Of a stretch of 64,000 nt of DNA, positions 18,507 to 27,201 are shown piece after piece. The stretch is from Flavobacterium terrae (GTDB lineage: Bacteria > Bacteroidota > Bacteroidia > Flavobacteriales > Flavobacteriaceae), in NCBI RefSeq assembly GCF_900142035.1, contig NZ_FQZI01000006.1:62001-126000 (forward strand), written 5' to 3'. Made by a program: the position numbers and the translations under genes. Positions within the stretch are counted from its first letter, which is position 1, and every line of letters starts with the position of its first letter. The notes under the pieces are model-generated. The model made no database searches and had not been told where the DNA came from. It saw only the letters and a list, made by a program, of their open reading frames with translations.

Positions 18507-19541
18507 ATGGAAAATTTAGTTCGCTTTAAGCAATCTGATTTAGCTAAAATCACCAACTTTAGAAACGGTGAAGTAAAGTTTGGTGAAAAAATGTATGTTG
18601 TTCCTAAAGATGAAGATGTTTCCAATTTTATACTTAACTGTGAAGCAAAATATGTCATTTTAGGTATTCCAGAAGATGTAGGTATTCGTGCTAATTTAGG
18701 GCGTCCAGGAGCTGAAAGTGCATGGAAAAGTGCTATTCAAAGTATTGCCAATATTCAACATAATAGATTTTGCAAAGGAAACTCTATTTTAGTTTTAGGA
18801 CAGGTAGATGTGTCACAAGAAATTGAAAAAGCTAGTACTTTAAATGAAAATGATCCAGAAGAAAGAAAAAAGCTTTTTAAAATCGTTGAACAAATAGATA
18901 AAGAAGTTTCTCATATTATTTTTTCAATTGTTAAAGCTGGTAAAATTCCAATTATAATTGGTGGTGGTCATAACAATGCTTACGGAAATATAAAAGGAAC
19001 AGCTCTTGCAAAGAGTAAGCCTATTAGTGCTGTAAATTTTGATGCACATTCTGATTTTAGAATTCTGGAAGGAAGACATAGCGGAAATGGATTTTCTTAT
19101 GCCTATGAAGAAGGCTTTTTAAAAAACTATTTTGTTTTTGGCTTACACGAAAGTTATACCTCTAAAAGTGTGCTAGACAGTCTTAAAAAAATTAGTGATC
19201 GAGTACGTTACAATACCTATGACGAAATTAAAATTAGACAAGAAAAAAGATTTTATCAGGAAATGACTAATGCTCTTGAGCATGTAAAATACGACTCTTT
19301 TGGTCTTGAAATCGATTTAGATTCTGTACCCAATATTGCATCGAGTGCCATGACCTTAAGTGGATTCTCTGTAGAAGAGCTTCGCATCTTTGTAAATCAT
19401 TTTGGTGCACATAAAAATGTTGCTTATCTACACATTTGTGAAGGAGCACCTTCACTTGGAGAAGAAAAAAACAATCACTTAATTGGAAAACTTATAGGAT
19501 ATTTAGTAACTGACTTTATTAAAGCCAACTCACCCAAATAA
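18507..19541 (+). CDS. Arginase-fold ureohydrolase, formimidoylglutamase-like
   Basis: The start was set at ATG 18507 because the -7 box lies between it and an upstream in-frame ATG. The 344-residue protein has the binuclear Mn-binding signatures of the ureohydrolase fold: His in GGGHNNAYG, Asp/His/Asp in NFDAHSDFR, and paired Asp in EIDLDSVPN. It most resembles formimidoylglutamases (HutG), which release formamide from N-formimidoyl-glutamate in histidine breakdown. However, no other hut gene is nearby, so another guanidino or amidino substrate is possible. The downstream DEAD-box gene has its own promoter. Confidence 0.85.
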   Translation: MENLVRFKQSDLAKITNFRNGEVKFGEKMYVVPKDEDVSNFILNCEAKYVILGIPEDVGIRANLGRPGAESAWKSAIQSIANIQHNRFCKGNSILVLGQVDVSQEIEKASTLNENDPEERKKLFKIVEQIDKEVSHIIFSIVKAGKIPIIIGGGHNNAYGNIKGTALAKSKPISAVNFDAHSDFRILEGRHSGNGFSYAYEEGFLKNYFVFGLHESYTSKSVLDSLKKISDRVRYNTYDEIKIRQEKRFYQEMTNALEHVKYDSFGLEIDLDSVPNIASSAMTLSGFSVEELRIFVNHFGAHKNVAYLHICEGAPSLGEEKNNHLIGKLIGYLVTDFIKANSPK

Positions 19542-19548
19542 ATTAATC

Positions 19549-19556
19549 TATCTTTG
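19549..19556 (+). promoter_or_regulatory. -7 box of the DEAD-box helicase gene
   Basis: TATCTTTG matches TAnnTTTG. It overlaps a possible upstream ATG (19554) and so favours the ATG at 19572 as the start of the helicase. Confidence 0.6.
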
Positions 19557-19571
19557 CATAAAAGTTTTTAT

Positions 19572-20849
19572 ATGCAATTTGAAGATCTTTCTATTTCCAA
19601 AAGTGTTTTATTAGCATTAACCGAAGAAGGTTATACTATTCCTACTCCTATACAAGAACAAGCAATACCAATTATTCTTGATGGGAAAGATCTAGTGGGT
19701 TGTGCCCAAACAGGAACAGGTAAAACTGCTGCTTTTGCAATACCTATATTAAGTCATTTGCATCCAGTAGTAAGTAAATCTGCAAAAGGGAAAAAAATTA
19801 GAACTCTTATTGTAACTCCTACTAGAGAACTCGCTATTCAAATTGGTGAAAGTTTTGATACTTATGGAAAGTACTTAAATACAAAACAGTTAACTATTTT
19901 TGGTGGTGTATCGCAAGTTCCTCAAGTAGATGAACTTAAAAAAGGTGTTGATATATTAGTAACCACACCAGGAAGGCTACTAGACCTTCATAAACAAGGT
20001 TTTATTGATTTAGATCATTTATACCATTTAGTATTAGATGAAGCCGATCAAATGTTTGATATGGGCTTTATAAACGATGTAAAAAAGATTATTAAGCTAA
20101 CACCTACTGATAGACAAACATTACTGTTTTCGGCAACAATGCCAATTGCAATTCGTGAACTAGCTGAACAATTTCTAAAAAATCCTGAAACTGTTCAAGT
20201 AACACCTGTTTCATCAACAACAGAAATGGTACAGCAACGTATTTATTTTGTAGATAAACCCGAAAAAAAACAGCTTTTATTACATGTTTTAAGAGAAGAT
20301 GAATTAAAAAACGTTCTTATATTCTCAAGAACAAAACATGGAGCTGATAATATAGTTAAATCTCTTAAAAAGAATAATTTTAGTGCCGAAGCCATTCATG
20401 GTGACAAATCACAAAGTGCTCGTCAAAGAGTTTTAAATGCTTTTAAAGATAAAGAAATAGATATTTTAGTTGCTACAGATGTAGCTGCAAGAGGTATTGA
20501 TATCGAACAACTTCCCTATGTTATCAATTTTGATTTACCTAATATACCTGAAACTTATGTTCATAGAATAGGTAGAACAGGTCGAGCTGGAAATAATGGA
20601 ATTGCAATTTCTTTCTGTGGAAAAGATGAAGAAGTTTATTGGAAAGATATTATTAAACTAACAAGATCAACTTTTAAAGTTATAGAAGATCATCCGTTTC
20701 CTTGGCAAGGTAAAGTACCATCAACAACAAAAGATAAAAAACCAACAGAAAATTCTGCACCTAAAAAGAATAATAGAAGTGGTAAAAGTAAATCTAACAA
20801 TTCGAGAAAGTCAGAAAATTCAAAAAAGAAAAAGAAACGTTGGTACTAA
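19572..20849 (+). CDS. DEAD-box ATP-dependent RNA helicase
   Basis: The 425-residue protein (start MQFEDLSISKSV) contains the full helicase set in order: Q motif (IPTPIQEQAIP), motif I AQTGTGKTAAF, Ia PTRELAIQI, TPGRLLD, II DEAD, III SAT, then VATDVAARGIDIEQLP and HRIGRTGRAG in the second RecA domain. It ends in a Lys/Ser/Asn-rich basic tail of about 45 residues (KKNNRSGKSKSNNSRKS) that probably binds RNA, as in RhlE-type helicases. Roles in rRNA maturation or cold adaptation are typical of the family but not shown here. Confidence 0.95.
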   Translation: MQFEDLSISKSVLLALTEEGYTIPTPIQEQAIPIILDGKDLVGCAQTGTGKTAAFAIPILSHLHPVVSKSAKGKKIRTLIVTPTRELAIQIGESFDTYGKYLNTKQLTIFGGVSQVPQVDELKKGVDILVTTPGRLLDLHKQGFIDLDHLYHLVLDEADQMFDMGFINDVKKIIKLTPTDRQTLLFSATMPIAIRELAEQFLKNPETVQVTPVSSTTEMVQQRIYFVDKPEKKQLLLHVLREDELKNVLIFSRTKHGADNIVKSLKKNNFSAEAIHGDKSQSARQRVLNAFKDKEIDILVATDVAARGIDIEQLPYVINFDLPNIPETYVHRIGRTGRAGNNGIAISFCGKDEEVYWKDIIKLTRSTFKVIEDHPFPWQGKVPSTTKDKKPTENSAPKKNNRSGKSKSNNSRKSENSKKKKKRWY

Positions 20850-20860
20850 CTAAATGATGA

Positions 20861-20897
20861 AAAAGTGCCGAAATTGGGGATTTACGGCACTTTTTAC
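20861..20897 (+). terminator. Rho-independent terminator after the helicase gene
   Basis: A perfect 10-bp stem (AAAAGTGCCG with CGGCACTTTT) followed by T residues, 12 nt after the helicase stop. Its A-rich left flank may also serve the convergent CAP gene. Confidence 0.88.
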
Positions 20898-20924
20898 AAT
20901 CAAATAAACAAACTAAAAAACTAA

Positions 20925-21422
20925 CTATTTTTTCACAAATATGTTGGTATAGTATTTTTCTCCTGCAGAATTAGTTCTAATTGAAATTCCAAAATGAGTA
21001 AAATCACCTTCAATATTTGCTCGGTGTCCTTCGCTATTTAACCATGCATTAACAACACTTTGCGAAGTTGAATATTTGTAAGCAATATTTTCGCTTACAT
21101 TTTTTGCAGATAATGCACTCATTATACTTGAGTATCTTTCTGCAAAATTATTATGATTCACTGAATTAGTAGAAATCATATAATTTGTATGTTCTTCTGA
21201 TTTAACAGAAACGTAATCTATTTTTTGTAACTTAACTAAACCTTTACCTTCTCTATAGTTATTGATAAGATTTAAAACTTCATCTTCATCAGTTCTGTAC
21301 GAATAATTTGCATTTACACTTACTGTATCTTTTGGTTCCTCAGACACTGAATCTTTTGAACAAGAAAATAAAGAAATTGATAATAACCCAATTAAAGCAA
21401 TTTTAGCAAAAGTCTTTTTCAT
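20925..21422 (-). CDS. CAP (SCP/PR1) domain lipoprotein
   Basis: The start is the ATG at 21422; the triplet six bases upstream that reads in frame is TTG. The 165-residue protein has a lipoprotein signal (MKKTFAKIALIGLLSISLFSC, Cys as lipid acceptor), a Ser/Glu/Asp-rich linker and a CAP domain. CAP motifs: LINNYREGKGLVKLQ, the His in VNHNNFAERY, VSENIAY, and WLNSEGHRANIEGDFTHFGI. In bacteria such domains are secreted or envelope-bound and poorly understood. A short TG repeat lies in its leader. Confidence 0.88.
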   Translation of the reverse strand: MKKTFAKIALIGLLSISLFSCSKDSVSEEPKDTVSVNANYSYRTDEDEVLNLINNYREGKGLVKLQKIDYVSVKSEEHTNYMISTNSVNHNNFAERYSSIMSALSAKNVSENIAYKYSTSQSVVNAWLNSEGHRANIEGDFTHFGISIRTNSAGEKYYTNIFVKK

Positions 21423-21436
21423 AATCAATAATAGTT

Positions 21437-21449
21437 TGTGTGTGTGTGT
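21437..21449. repeat. TG dinucleotide repeat in the CAP gene leader
   Basis: Six TG units in a row, 15 nt upstream of the CAP lipoprotein ATG. Short runs like this can slip, but this one is short and may be neutral. Confidence 0.6.
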
Positions 21450-21570
21450 TACTTATGTCATTTTGATTTCTCATTCTGACATGGCAACATTACAAACTTT
21501 ATCGATAAAACACCAAAAAAAATCGATGAAATGTACTTTTTTTGTATTTTACTGAAAAAAATCTTACATT

Positions 21571-22215
21571 TTAAGAAGACAATCTTTCAATTTTCCAGCT
21601 TTGATCACTTTGAAGTTGGTATCTAATTCGGTCATGAAGACGGTTAGGACGACCTTGCCAAAATTCAACTTCTTGGGGTTCAACAATGTAACCTCCCCAA
21701 AATTTTGGTCTTAAAATTTCTTTACCAGATAATTCGTCTTCTAATTGTTTTAATTTATTGTCTAAATATTCTCTGGAAGGAATTACTTCACTTTGATTTG
21801 ATACAATTGCACCAAGTTTACTTCCATTAGGTCTAGAATCAAAATAATTATCGGATATATTATCAGCAACTTTAACAGCTTTTCCTTTTATAATGATTTG
21901 TCTTTCCATAGAATGCCAAAAAAAAGACAAACAAACGTTAGGGTTTGCTTCTATAGCTTTACCTTTTTCAGAATTATAATTGGTATAAAAAATAAAACCT
22001 TCGTAAGAAAACTGTTTTAATAAAACTACACGTGCTTTAGGGAAACCATCTAGTCCAATTGTTGAAACAGTCATGGCATTTACTTCGTCTACACCACCAA
22101 AATCCTTAACTTCAAAAAACCATTTATTGAATAAATTAATTGGATCTTCGGGAAGATTCGTTTCTAATAATTCACTTTTATCATATGATTTTCTGTAATC
22201 ACTTAAATCTTCCAT
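21571..22215 (-). CDS. pdxH: Pyridoxamine/pyridoxine 5'-phosphate oxidase
   Basis: The 214-residue FMN enzyme makes pyridoxal 5'-phosphate from PNP or PMP. Signatures: MTVSTIGLDGFPKARVVLLK, FYTNYNSEKGKAIEANP, ERQIIIKGKAVKV, the substrate-binding segment DSRPNGSKLGAIVSNQS, and the C-terminal EFWQGRPNRLHDRIRY. Length is normal. It is the last gene of a reverse operon after proline dehydrogenase and RNase Z (17-nt gap). PLP is the cofactor of several amino-acid enzymes, but the grouping has no obvious pathway logic. Confidence 0.97.
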   Translation of the reverse strand: MEDLSDYRKSYDKSELLETNLPEDPINLFNKWFFEVKDFGGVDEVNAMTVSTIGLDGFPKARVVLLKQFSYEGFIFYTNYNSEKGKAIEANPNVCLSFFWHSMERQIIIKGKAVKVADNISDNYFDSRPNGSKLGAIVSNQSEVIPSREYLDNKLKQLEDELSGKEILRPKFWGGYIVEPQEVEFWQGRPNRLHDRIRYQLQSDQSWKIERLSS

Positions 22216-22232
22216 AATAAATAGTTTAGAGA

Positions 22233-23138
22233 TTAAAACTGAAAAGTAACTCCGTCATTAGAAAGCTGTGTTTGCTCAAAAATAGTTTGTGCTTCATCTT
22301 TAAATGACTCTATTGATTCATATCGAGTTGAATAATGCCCTAAAAGCAATTGTTTTACATTTGCTTGTTTAGCAATTTTTGCAGCTTGTTTAGCAGTTGA
22401 ATGCATTGTCTTTTCAGCAAGAACTTCTTCAGATTCTAAAAAAGTAGACTCATGATATAAAACATCTACCCCATTTATGATTTCTACAATATCTTCATTG
22501 TAAACAGTATCAGAGCAAAAAGCATAACTTTTAGGTGCAGGAGGATCAAAGGTTAATAATTCGTTCGGTATTATTTTTCCATTGTCTAAAGTGATGTCTT
22601 TACCATTTTTTATATTTTGGTAATAACAAGTTTCTATTTGATATTCTTGAACTGCAGCAACATTAAGCTTTCGCTCTTTTGGTTTTTCCTGAAATAAATA
22701 TCCGTTTGTATATATACGATGCTTTAAAGGAATAGTTTTCACAATCACTTTATCATCTTCGAAAACAACCTCAGATTGATTAGAAGACAATTCTACGAAG
22801 TTAAGCTCATATTGAGGCCAAGAATTTGACAATTTAAGTTGTAACTTAATTATTTCTTTTACACCTACGGGGCCATATACAGTTAACGGATTGTTTCTAT
22901 TCAATAAATTAAAAGTCGAGATAAGTCCAATTAATCCATAAAAATGATCTCCATGAAGATGAGAAATAAATATATGATTAATGGCAGAGAATTTTACTTT
23001 ATTCTTGCGCAGCTGAACTTGTGTCCCTTCACCACAATCAATTAAAAACAAGCGATTGCTAATTTCTAATACTTGTGATGTTGGATTAGTAAAAGTTCTT
23101 GGTGTTGCTGCATAGCATCCTAAAATGGTTAAATTCAT
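22233..23138 (-). CDS. rnz: Ribonuclease Z (tRNA 3'-end endonuclease)
   Basis: The 301-residue metallo-beta-lactamase-fold nuclease cuts tRNA precursors after the discriminator base. Zinc-ligand motifs: HLHGDHFYGL, the Asp in YAFCSDTVYNEDI, and HSTAKQAAKIAKQANVKQLLLGHYSTRY near the end. The N-terminal GCYAATPRTFTNPTSQVLE and GEGTQVQLRK segments are typical. Its ATG overlaps the stop of proline dehydrogenase as TAATG, so translation is probably coupled. Confidence 0.96.
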   Translation of the reverse strand: MNLTILGCYAATPRTFTNPTSQVLEISNRLFLIDCGEGTQVQLRKNKVKFSAINHIFISHLHGDHFYGLIGLISTFNLLNRNNPLTVYGPVGVKEIIKLQLKLSNSWPQYELNFVELSSNQSEVVFEDDKVIVKTIPLKHRIYTNGYLFQEKPKERKLNVAAVQEYQIETCYYQNIKNGKDITLDNGKIIPNELLTFDPPAPKSYAFCSDTVYNEDIVEIINGVDVLYHESTFLESEEVLAEKTMHSTAKQAAKIAKQANVKQLLLGHYSTRYESIESFKDEAQTIFEQTQLSNDGVTFQF

Positions 23139-24313
23139 TAGTTTTTACCCTTTCTTCTATCTCTTTCTCTTTTAATTAGAGTTAATTCTCTACTTGTTTG
23201 TCCAGCCACTGAAGTATTTTCTTCTGCTCTACGAATTAAATAAGGCATAACATCTTTAACAGGTCCAAAAGGAAGATATTTGGCAACATTGTATCCTTCG
23301 GCAGCAAGGTTGAAACTGATATTGTCACTCATACCATATAATTGCCCAAACCAAACTCTAAAGTCATTTTTTGCAATTCCGTTGTGTGACATTAATTCTA
23401 TAAGCTTATATGAACTGTTTTCATTATGAGTTCCTGCAAAAATTGCCATAGTTTCAATGTGCTCCATCATATAAGTTACAGCGTCATCAAAATTATAATC
23501 TGTGGCTTGTTTTGAAGGACAAATAGGAGATTTGTATCCTCTTTCTTCCGCACGTTTATTTTCCTTTTCCATGTAAGCTCCACGAACCAATTTCATACCA
23601 ATATGAAAACCTTCTTGTTGCGCTTGTGCATGTAGCTTTTTCAAATAATCTAAACGATCCCAACGATACATTTGTAATGTATTATAAACAATTGCTTTCT
23701 CTTTATTATACTTACGCATCATATCAGCGACTAAATCATCGGCTGCATCTTGCATCCAACTTTCTTCACCGTCAATTAAAAGGGCGATATCATTTTCATG
23801 AGCCGCTTTACAAACTCTATCAAAACGTTCCACTACTCTATTCCATTCTATTTGCTCAGCTTCATTCAGAGTTTTACCTTCTCCCAACTTTTCATACAAT
23901 TCAAAACGACCAAAACCTGTTGGTTTGAAAACAGCAAAAGGAATCGCTTTTTTCTCTTTGGCAAAATTGATGATCTTTAATGTTTTATTCATTGCATCAT
24001 CAAAAGCAGACTCATCTTCTTTTCCTTCTACAGAATAGTCTAATACTGACGAAACTCCACCTACATTATACATTTTATCCACTACAGGAATACAATCATC
24101 TTCAGATACACCTCCGCAAAAATGATCAAAAACCGTTGCACGAATTAAACCTTCTACTGGCAAGTGAGCTTTCAAAGCAAAATTTGTAACTGCAGTTCCA
24201 ATTTTAACCAAAGGTTCAGAATCAATCAATTTAAAAAGAAAATAAGCTCTTTCTAATTCGGTATCACTTTTTAAAGAAAAAGCATTTTGTGTATTATCAA
24301 ATATTTTATTCAT
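23138..24313 (-). CDS. Proline dehydrogenase (monofunctional)
   Basis: The 391-residue flavoenzyme oxidises proline to pyrroline-5-carboxylate. Recognisable segments: LPVEGLIRATVFDHFCGG, LVRGAYMEKENKRAEERGYKSPICPSKQATDYNFD, AGTHNENSSY and RRAEENTSVAGQTSREL, the last being the substrate-binding Arg-Arg end seen in PutA-type catalytic domains. It lacks the fused P5C dehydrogenase of PutA, which must be elsewhere. It is first gene of the operon with RNase Z and PdxH, and divergent from aroB. Confidence 0.95.
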   Translation of the reverse strand: MNKIFDNTQNAFSLKSDTELERAYFLFKLIDSEPLVKIGTAVTNFALKAHLPVEGLIRATVFDHFCGGVSEDDCIPVVDKMYNVGGVSSVLDYSVEGKEDESAFDDAMNKTLKIINFAKEKKAIPFAVFKPTGFGRFELYEKLGEGKTLNEAEQIEWNRVVERFDRVCKAAHENDIALLIDGEESWMQDAADDLVADMMRKYNKEKAIVYNTLQMYRWDRLDYLKKLHAQAQQEGFHIGMKLVRGAYMEKENKRAEERGYKSPICPSKQATDYNFDDAVTYMMEHIETMAIFAGTHNENSSYKLIELMSHNGIAKNDFRVWFGQLYGMSDNISFNLAAEGYNVAKYLPFGPVKDVMPYLIRRAEENTSVAGQTSRELTLIKRERDRRKGKN

Positions 24314-24335
24314 TGTGTATTACGTAAATGTTATG

Positions 24336-24343
24336 CAAATATA
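24336..24343 (-). promoter_or_regulatory. -7 box of the proline dehydrogenase operon
   Basis: Read on the reverse strand this is TATATTTG, a perfect TAnnTTTG, 22 nt before the proline dehydrogenase ATG. The short divergent region to aroB holds both promoters. Confidence 0.6.
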
Positions 24344-24412
24344 AAACACCACGCTATTTTATTATAGTATTTTTACTTTATTTTGTACAACATTTTAATA
24401 CATGTTTGTGAA

Positions 24413-25480
24413 ATGAAATCGATTCAGGCCAATAATTATACAATACACATTAATAAAGAAAGTTACACCTATTTAAACAATTACTTAAAAGAAAATAATT
24501 TTTCTAAAATTTTCTTTATTGCTGATGAGAATACAAACGAATTATGTTTACCTAAAATTTTACCTTTAATAGAGACTGAAGTTCCCTTTGAAATAATTGA
24601 ACTTGAAGCTGGCGAAGAAAACAAAACCATAGAAACATGCACACAGGTCTGGAAAGTTTTAATTGAACTTGGTGCCGATAGAAAAAGTTTGATTATCAAT
24701 ATAGGTGGTGGAGTTATTACAGATATGGGTGGGTTTATTGCTTCAACTTACAAAAGAGGAATTCCTTTTATAAATATTCCTACTACACTATTATCAATGG
24801 TAGATGCATCTGTAGGAGGAAAAAATGGAGTCGATTTAGACGGATTAAAAAACCAAATAGGAACTATTACAAATCCTGCAATGGTAATTATTGATTCGAC
24901 TTTCCTTGAAACATTATCACAAAGAGAAATGAAATCAGGTTTAGCAGAAATGTTAAAACATGGCTTAATCGCCAAAAAAACTCACTGGGAAAAATTTAAA
25001 GAATTAGCTGAGATTGATTTTGATAGTTTTGATGAATTAATTGCAGAGTCGGTTGAAATTAAAAATAATATTGTCACTCAAGATCCAACAGAAAATGGAA
25101 TAAGAAAGGCTTTAAATTTTGGTCATACATTAGGACATGCCATTGAAACTTTATTTTTAGAAAATCCAGAAAAAGAAAACCTACTTCATGGAGAAGCCAT
25201 CGCTGCAGGTATGATTTTAGAAAGTTATATCTCTTTAAAAAAAGGATTAATATCTAATGAAGAATACTCAGAAATTAAAAGTTATTTACTATCAATTTAT
25301 GAACCAATAACTTTCGAAGAAAATGACAAATTTGACATTATAAATTTACTAATTCATGACAAAAAAAATGAGTACGGTAAGGTTCAGTTTGCTCTACTAA
25401 ATGGAATAGGAAATATAAGCCTAAATCAAACTACTGACAACGAGTTAATTATGAATTCTTTTAAAGATTATAACGGTTAA
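24413..25480 (+). CDS. aroB: 3-dehydroquinate synthase
   Basis: The 355-residue NAD- and metal-dependent enzyme converts DAHP to 3-dehydroquinate in the shikimate pathway. Motifs: GGGVITDMGGFIASTYKRGIPF, INIPTTLLSMVDASVGGKNG, the Glu/His metal ligands around SGLAEMLKHG and NFGHTLGHAIE, and LLHGEAIAAGM. The ATG at 24413 is preferred; an upstream TTG (24383) in frame lies in the likely promoter and would add ten atypical residues. The gene is divergent from the proline dehydrogenase operon. Confidence 0.96.
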   Translation: MKSIQANNYTIHINKESYTYLNNYLKENNFSKIFFIADENTNELCLPKILPLIETEVPFEIIELEAGEENKTIETCTQVWKVLIELGADRKSLIINIGGGVITDMGGFIASTYKRGIPFINIPTTLLSMVDASVGGKNGVDLDGLKNQIGTITNPAMVIIDSTFLETLSQREMKSGLAEMLKHGLIAKKTHWEKFKELAEIDFDSFDELIAESVEIKNNIVTQDPTENGIRKALNFGHTLGHAIETLFLENPEKENLLHGEAIAAGMILESYISLKKGLISNEEYSEIKSYLLSIYEPITFEENDKFDIINLLIHDKKNEYGKVQFALLNGIGNISLNQTTDNELIMNSFKDYNG

Positions 25481-25523
25481 ACTTTTTTTGAAAATTTGTT
25501 TTTATATCAGAAATATAATTTTT

Positions 25524-25531
25524 TAAATTTG
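25524..25531 (+). promoter_or_regulatory. -7 box upstream of the polyamine cassette
   Basis: TAAATTTG is a perfect TAnnTTTG. Transcription would begin close to the ATG of the small ORF at 25537, giving either a leaderless small ORF or a leader of about 230 nt in front of the decarboxylase gene. Confidence 0.5.
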
Positions 25532-25536
25532 CCCAC

Positions 25537-25713
25537 ATGTTTAGACACTACAAGAGAAATATAAATTACTTCTTCCAAGAATCCTTTTTTGAAGTATTCA
25601 ATACTAACTTAAAAGCAATAAAGCTTAAAAAGTGTTTGACTAATGGACTCTTTGCTGGTAGCAAAAAAAATCATAACGAGTTAGAAATAGAATTTGCAAA
25701 TATTAGAGTTTGA
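25537..25713 (+). CDS. Small ORF (58 codons) leading the polyamine cassette
   Basis: ATG to TGA with 58 sense codons; the product starts MFRHYKRNINYFFQES and ends ELEIEFANIRV. It is basic and aromatic-rich in the first half, with no membrane helix. I do not recognise it. Support comes from its length without stops in AT-rich DNA, a perfect -7 box five bases upstream, and its position filling most of the 289-nt gap before the decarboxylase. It could be a small protein, a regulatory leader peptide, or chance. No Shine-Dalgarno is seen, which is usual in this phylum. Confidence 0.4.
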   Translation: MFRHYKRNINYFFQESFFEVFNTNLKAIKLKKCLTNGLFAGSKKNHNELEIEFANIRV

Positions 25714-25769
25714 AAAAAAAATGTGTTAATTTTTTTTACTAATTTTAATTACAAATTACTGATAACTAA

Positions 25770-27170
25770 ATGAATACAAAATATTACGACCTAATTAATC
25801 AAACTTTTTACTTCCCTCAAGAAGAGTTCTCACTTAACAAGGACCATTTACAATTTCATGGCATTGATCTTATGAAATTAGTTGAAGAATATGGAACTCC
25901 GTTAAAATTTACTTATTTACCAAAGATTTCAGAAAATATTAATAAAGCCAAAATGTGGTTTCGTAATGCTATGGAAAAGCAAGGTTACGAAGCAAAATAT
26001 TTTTACTGTTATTGTACTAAAAGTTCTCACTTTGAATTTATTTTAAACGAAGCTTTAAAAAACAACATTCATATTGAAACATCCTCTGCTTTTGACATCA
26101 ACATTGTTGAGAACTTAATGGAGCAAGGAAAAATAAATAAAAATACGTTTGTAGTTTGTAATGGATTTAAACGTGGCGCCTACATTACAAACATCGCTCG
26201 ATTAATCAACAACGGCCATAAAAACACTATTCCTGTAATTGATAATTTTGAAGAATTAGATTTACTTGAAGAAGAAATCGACGGAAAATTTAAAATTGGA
26301 ATTCGTATTGCAGCCGAAGAAGACCCTAAGTTTGAGTTCTATACATCTCGTTTAGGTATTGGTTACAAAGACATTGTTCCTTTCTACAGAAAAAACATTC
26401 AAGAAAATAAAAAAGTAGAACTAAAAATGCTTCACTTTTTTATAAATGCCGGAATTAGAGATACTGCATACTATTGGAATGAGCTTCTAAAATGTATGAA
26501 GGTTTACATTAATCTTAAAAAAGAGTGTCCTTCATTAGATAGCTTGAATATTGGTGGTGGTTTCCCTATCAAAAACTCATTAGCATTTGATTACGATTAT
26601 CAATATATGGTAGAAGAGATTTTGAATCAAATCAAAATCGCATGTGATGAAGCTGAAGTTCCTGTTCCTCATATTTTCACTGAATTTGGATCATATACTG
26701 TTGGTGAATCTGGTGGAGCTATTTTTCAGGTTTTATACCAAAAAAAGCAAAATGATCGTGAAAACTGGAATATGATAGACTCGTCATTCATTACAACTCT
26801 TCCAGACACTTGGGCAATCAATAAACGATTTGTTATGCTTGCTGTAAATCGTTGGAATGATACCTATGAAAGAGTTCTTTTAGGAGGATTAACTTGTGAT
26901 GGTGACGATTATTACAACTCAGAGCAGCACATGAATGCCATTTATCTACCTAAATACAATAAAGAAAAACCTTTATATATTGGTTTCTTCAATACTGGTG
27001 CTTATCAAGAAACAATTGGTGGACACGGAGGGTTACACCACTGTATTTTACCACAACCTAAACACATCTTGATAGATAAAGATAAAAATGGAATTTTTGC
27101 TCACGAAGTTTTTTCTGAGGAGCAAAATGCAGAACAAATTTTAGAGATATTAGGATACAATAAAAAATAA
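25770..27170 (+). CDS. SpeA-like arginine decarboxylase (short form)
   Basis: The 466-residue PLP enzyme has the alanine-racemase fold of group IV decarboxylases. The Schiff-base Lys is probably in YFYCYCTKSSHFEF, followed by IETSSAFDINIV and CNGFKRGAYI, which recall the CNGYK segment of SpeA; the PLP-phosphate loop is LNIGGGFPIKNS. The C-terminal part carries the Cys-containing LLGGLTCDGDDYY loop and a HGGLHHC segment. It is about 170 residues shorter than enterobacterial SpeA. The likely product is agmatine for polyamine synthesis. The next gene starts 31 nt downstream, so they share a transcript. Confidence 0.85.
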   Translation: MNTKYYDLINQTFYFPQEEFSLNKDHLQFHGIDLMKLVEEYGTPLKFTYLPKISENINKAKMWFRNAMEKQGYEAKYFYCYCTKSSHFEFILNEALKNNIHIETSSAFDINIVENLMEQGKINKNTFVVCNGFKRGAYITNIARLINNGHKNTIPVIDNFEELDLLEEEIDGKFKIGIRIAAEEDPKFEFYTSRLGIGYKDIVPFYRKNIQENKKVELKMLHFFINAGIRDTAYYWNELLKCMKVYINLKKECPSLDSLNIGGGFPIKNSLAFDYDYQYMVEEILNQIKIACDEAEVPVPHIFTEFGSYTVGESGGAIFQVLYQKKQNDRENWNMIDSSFITTLPDTWAINKRFVMLAVNRWNDTYERVLLGGLTCDGDDYYNSEQHMNAIYLPKYNKEKPLYIGFFNTGAYQETIGGHGGLHHCILPQPKHILIDKDKNGIFAHEVFSEEQNAEQILEILGYNKK

Positions 27171-27201
27171 TAACTTGCTATATTAGCAAAAAACAAACAA
27201 A

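Noticed and set aside
24383..24412. Longer N-terminus for AroB from a TTG at 24383
   Set aside because: The extra residues (YNILIHVCE) are not typical of the family, and the TTG sits in the likely promoter region between divergent genes.
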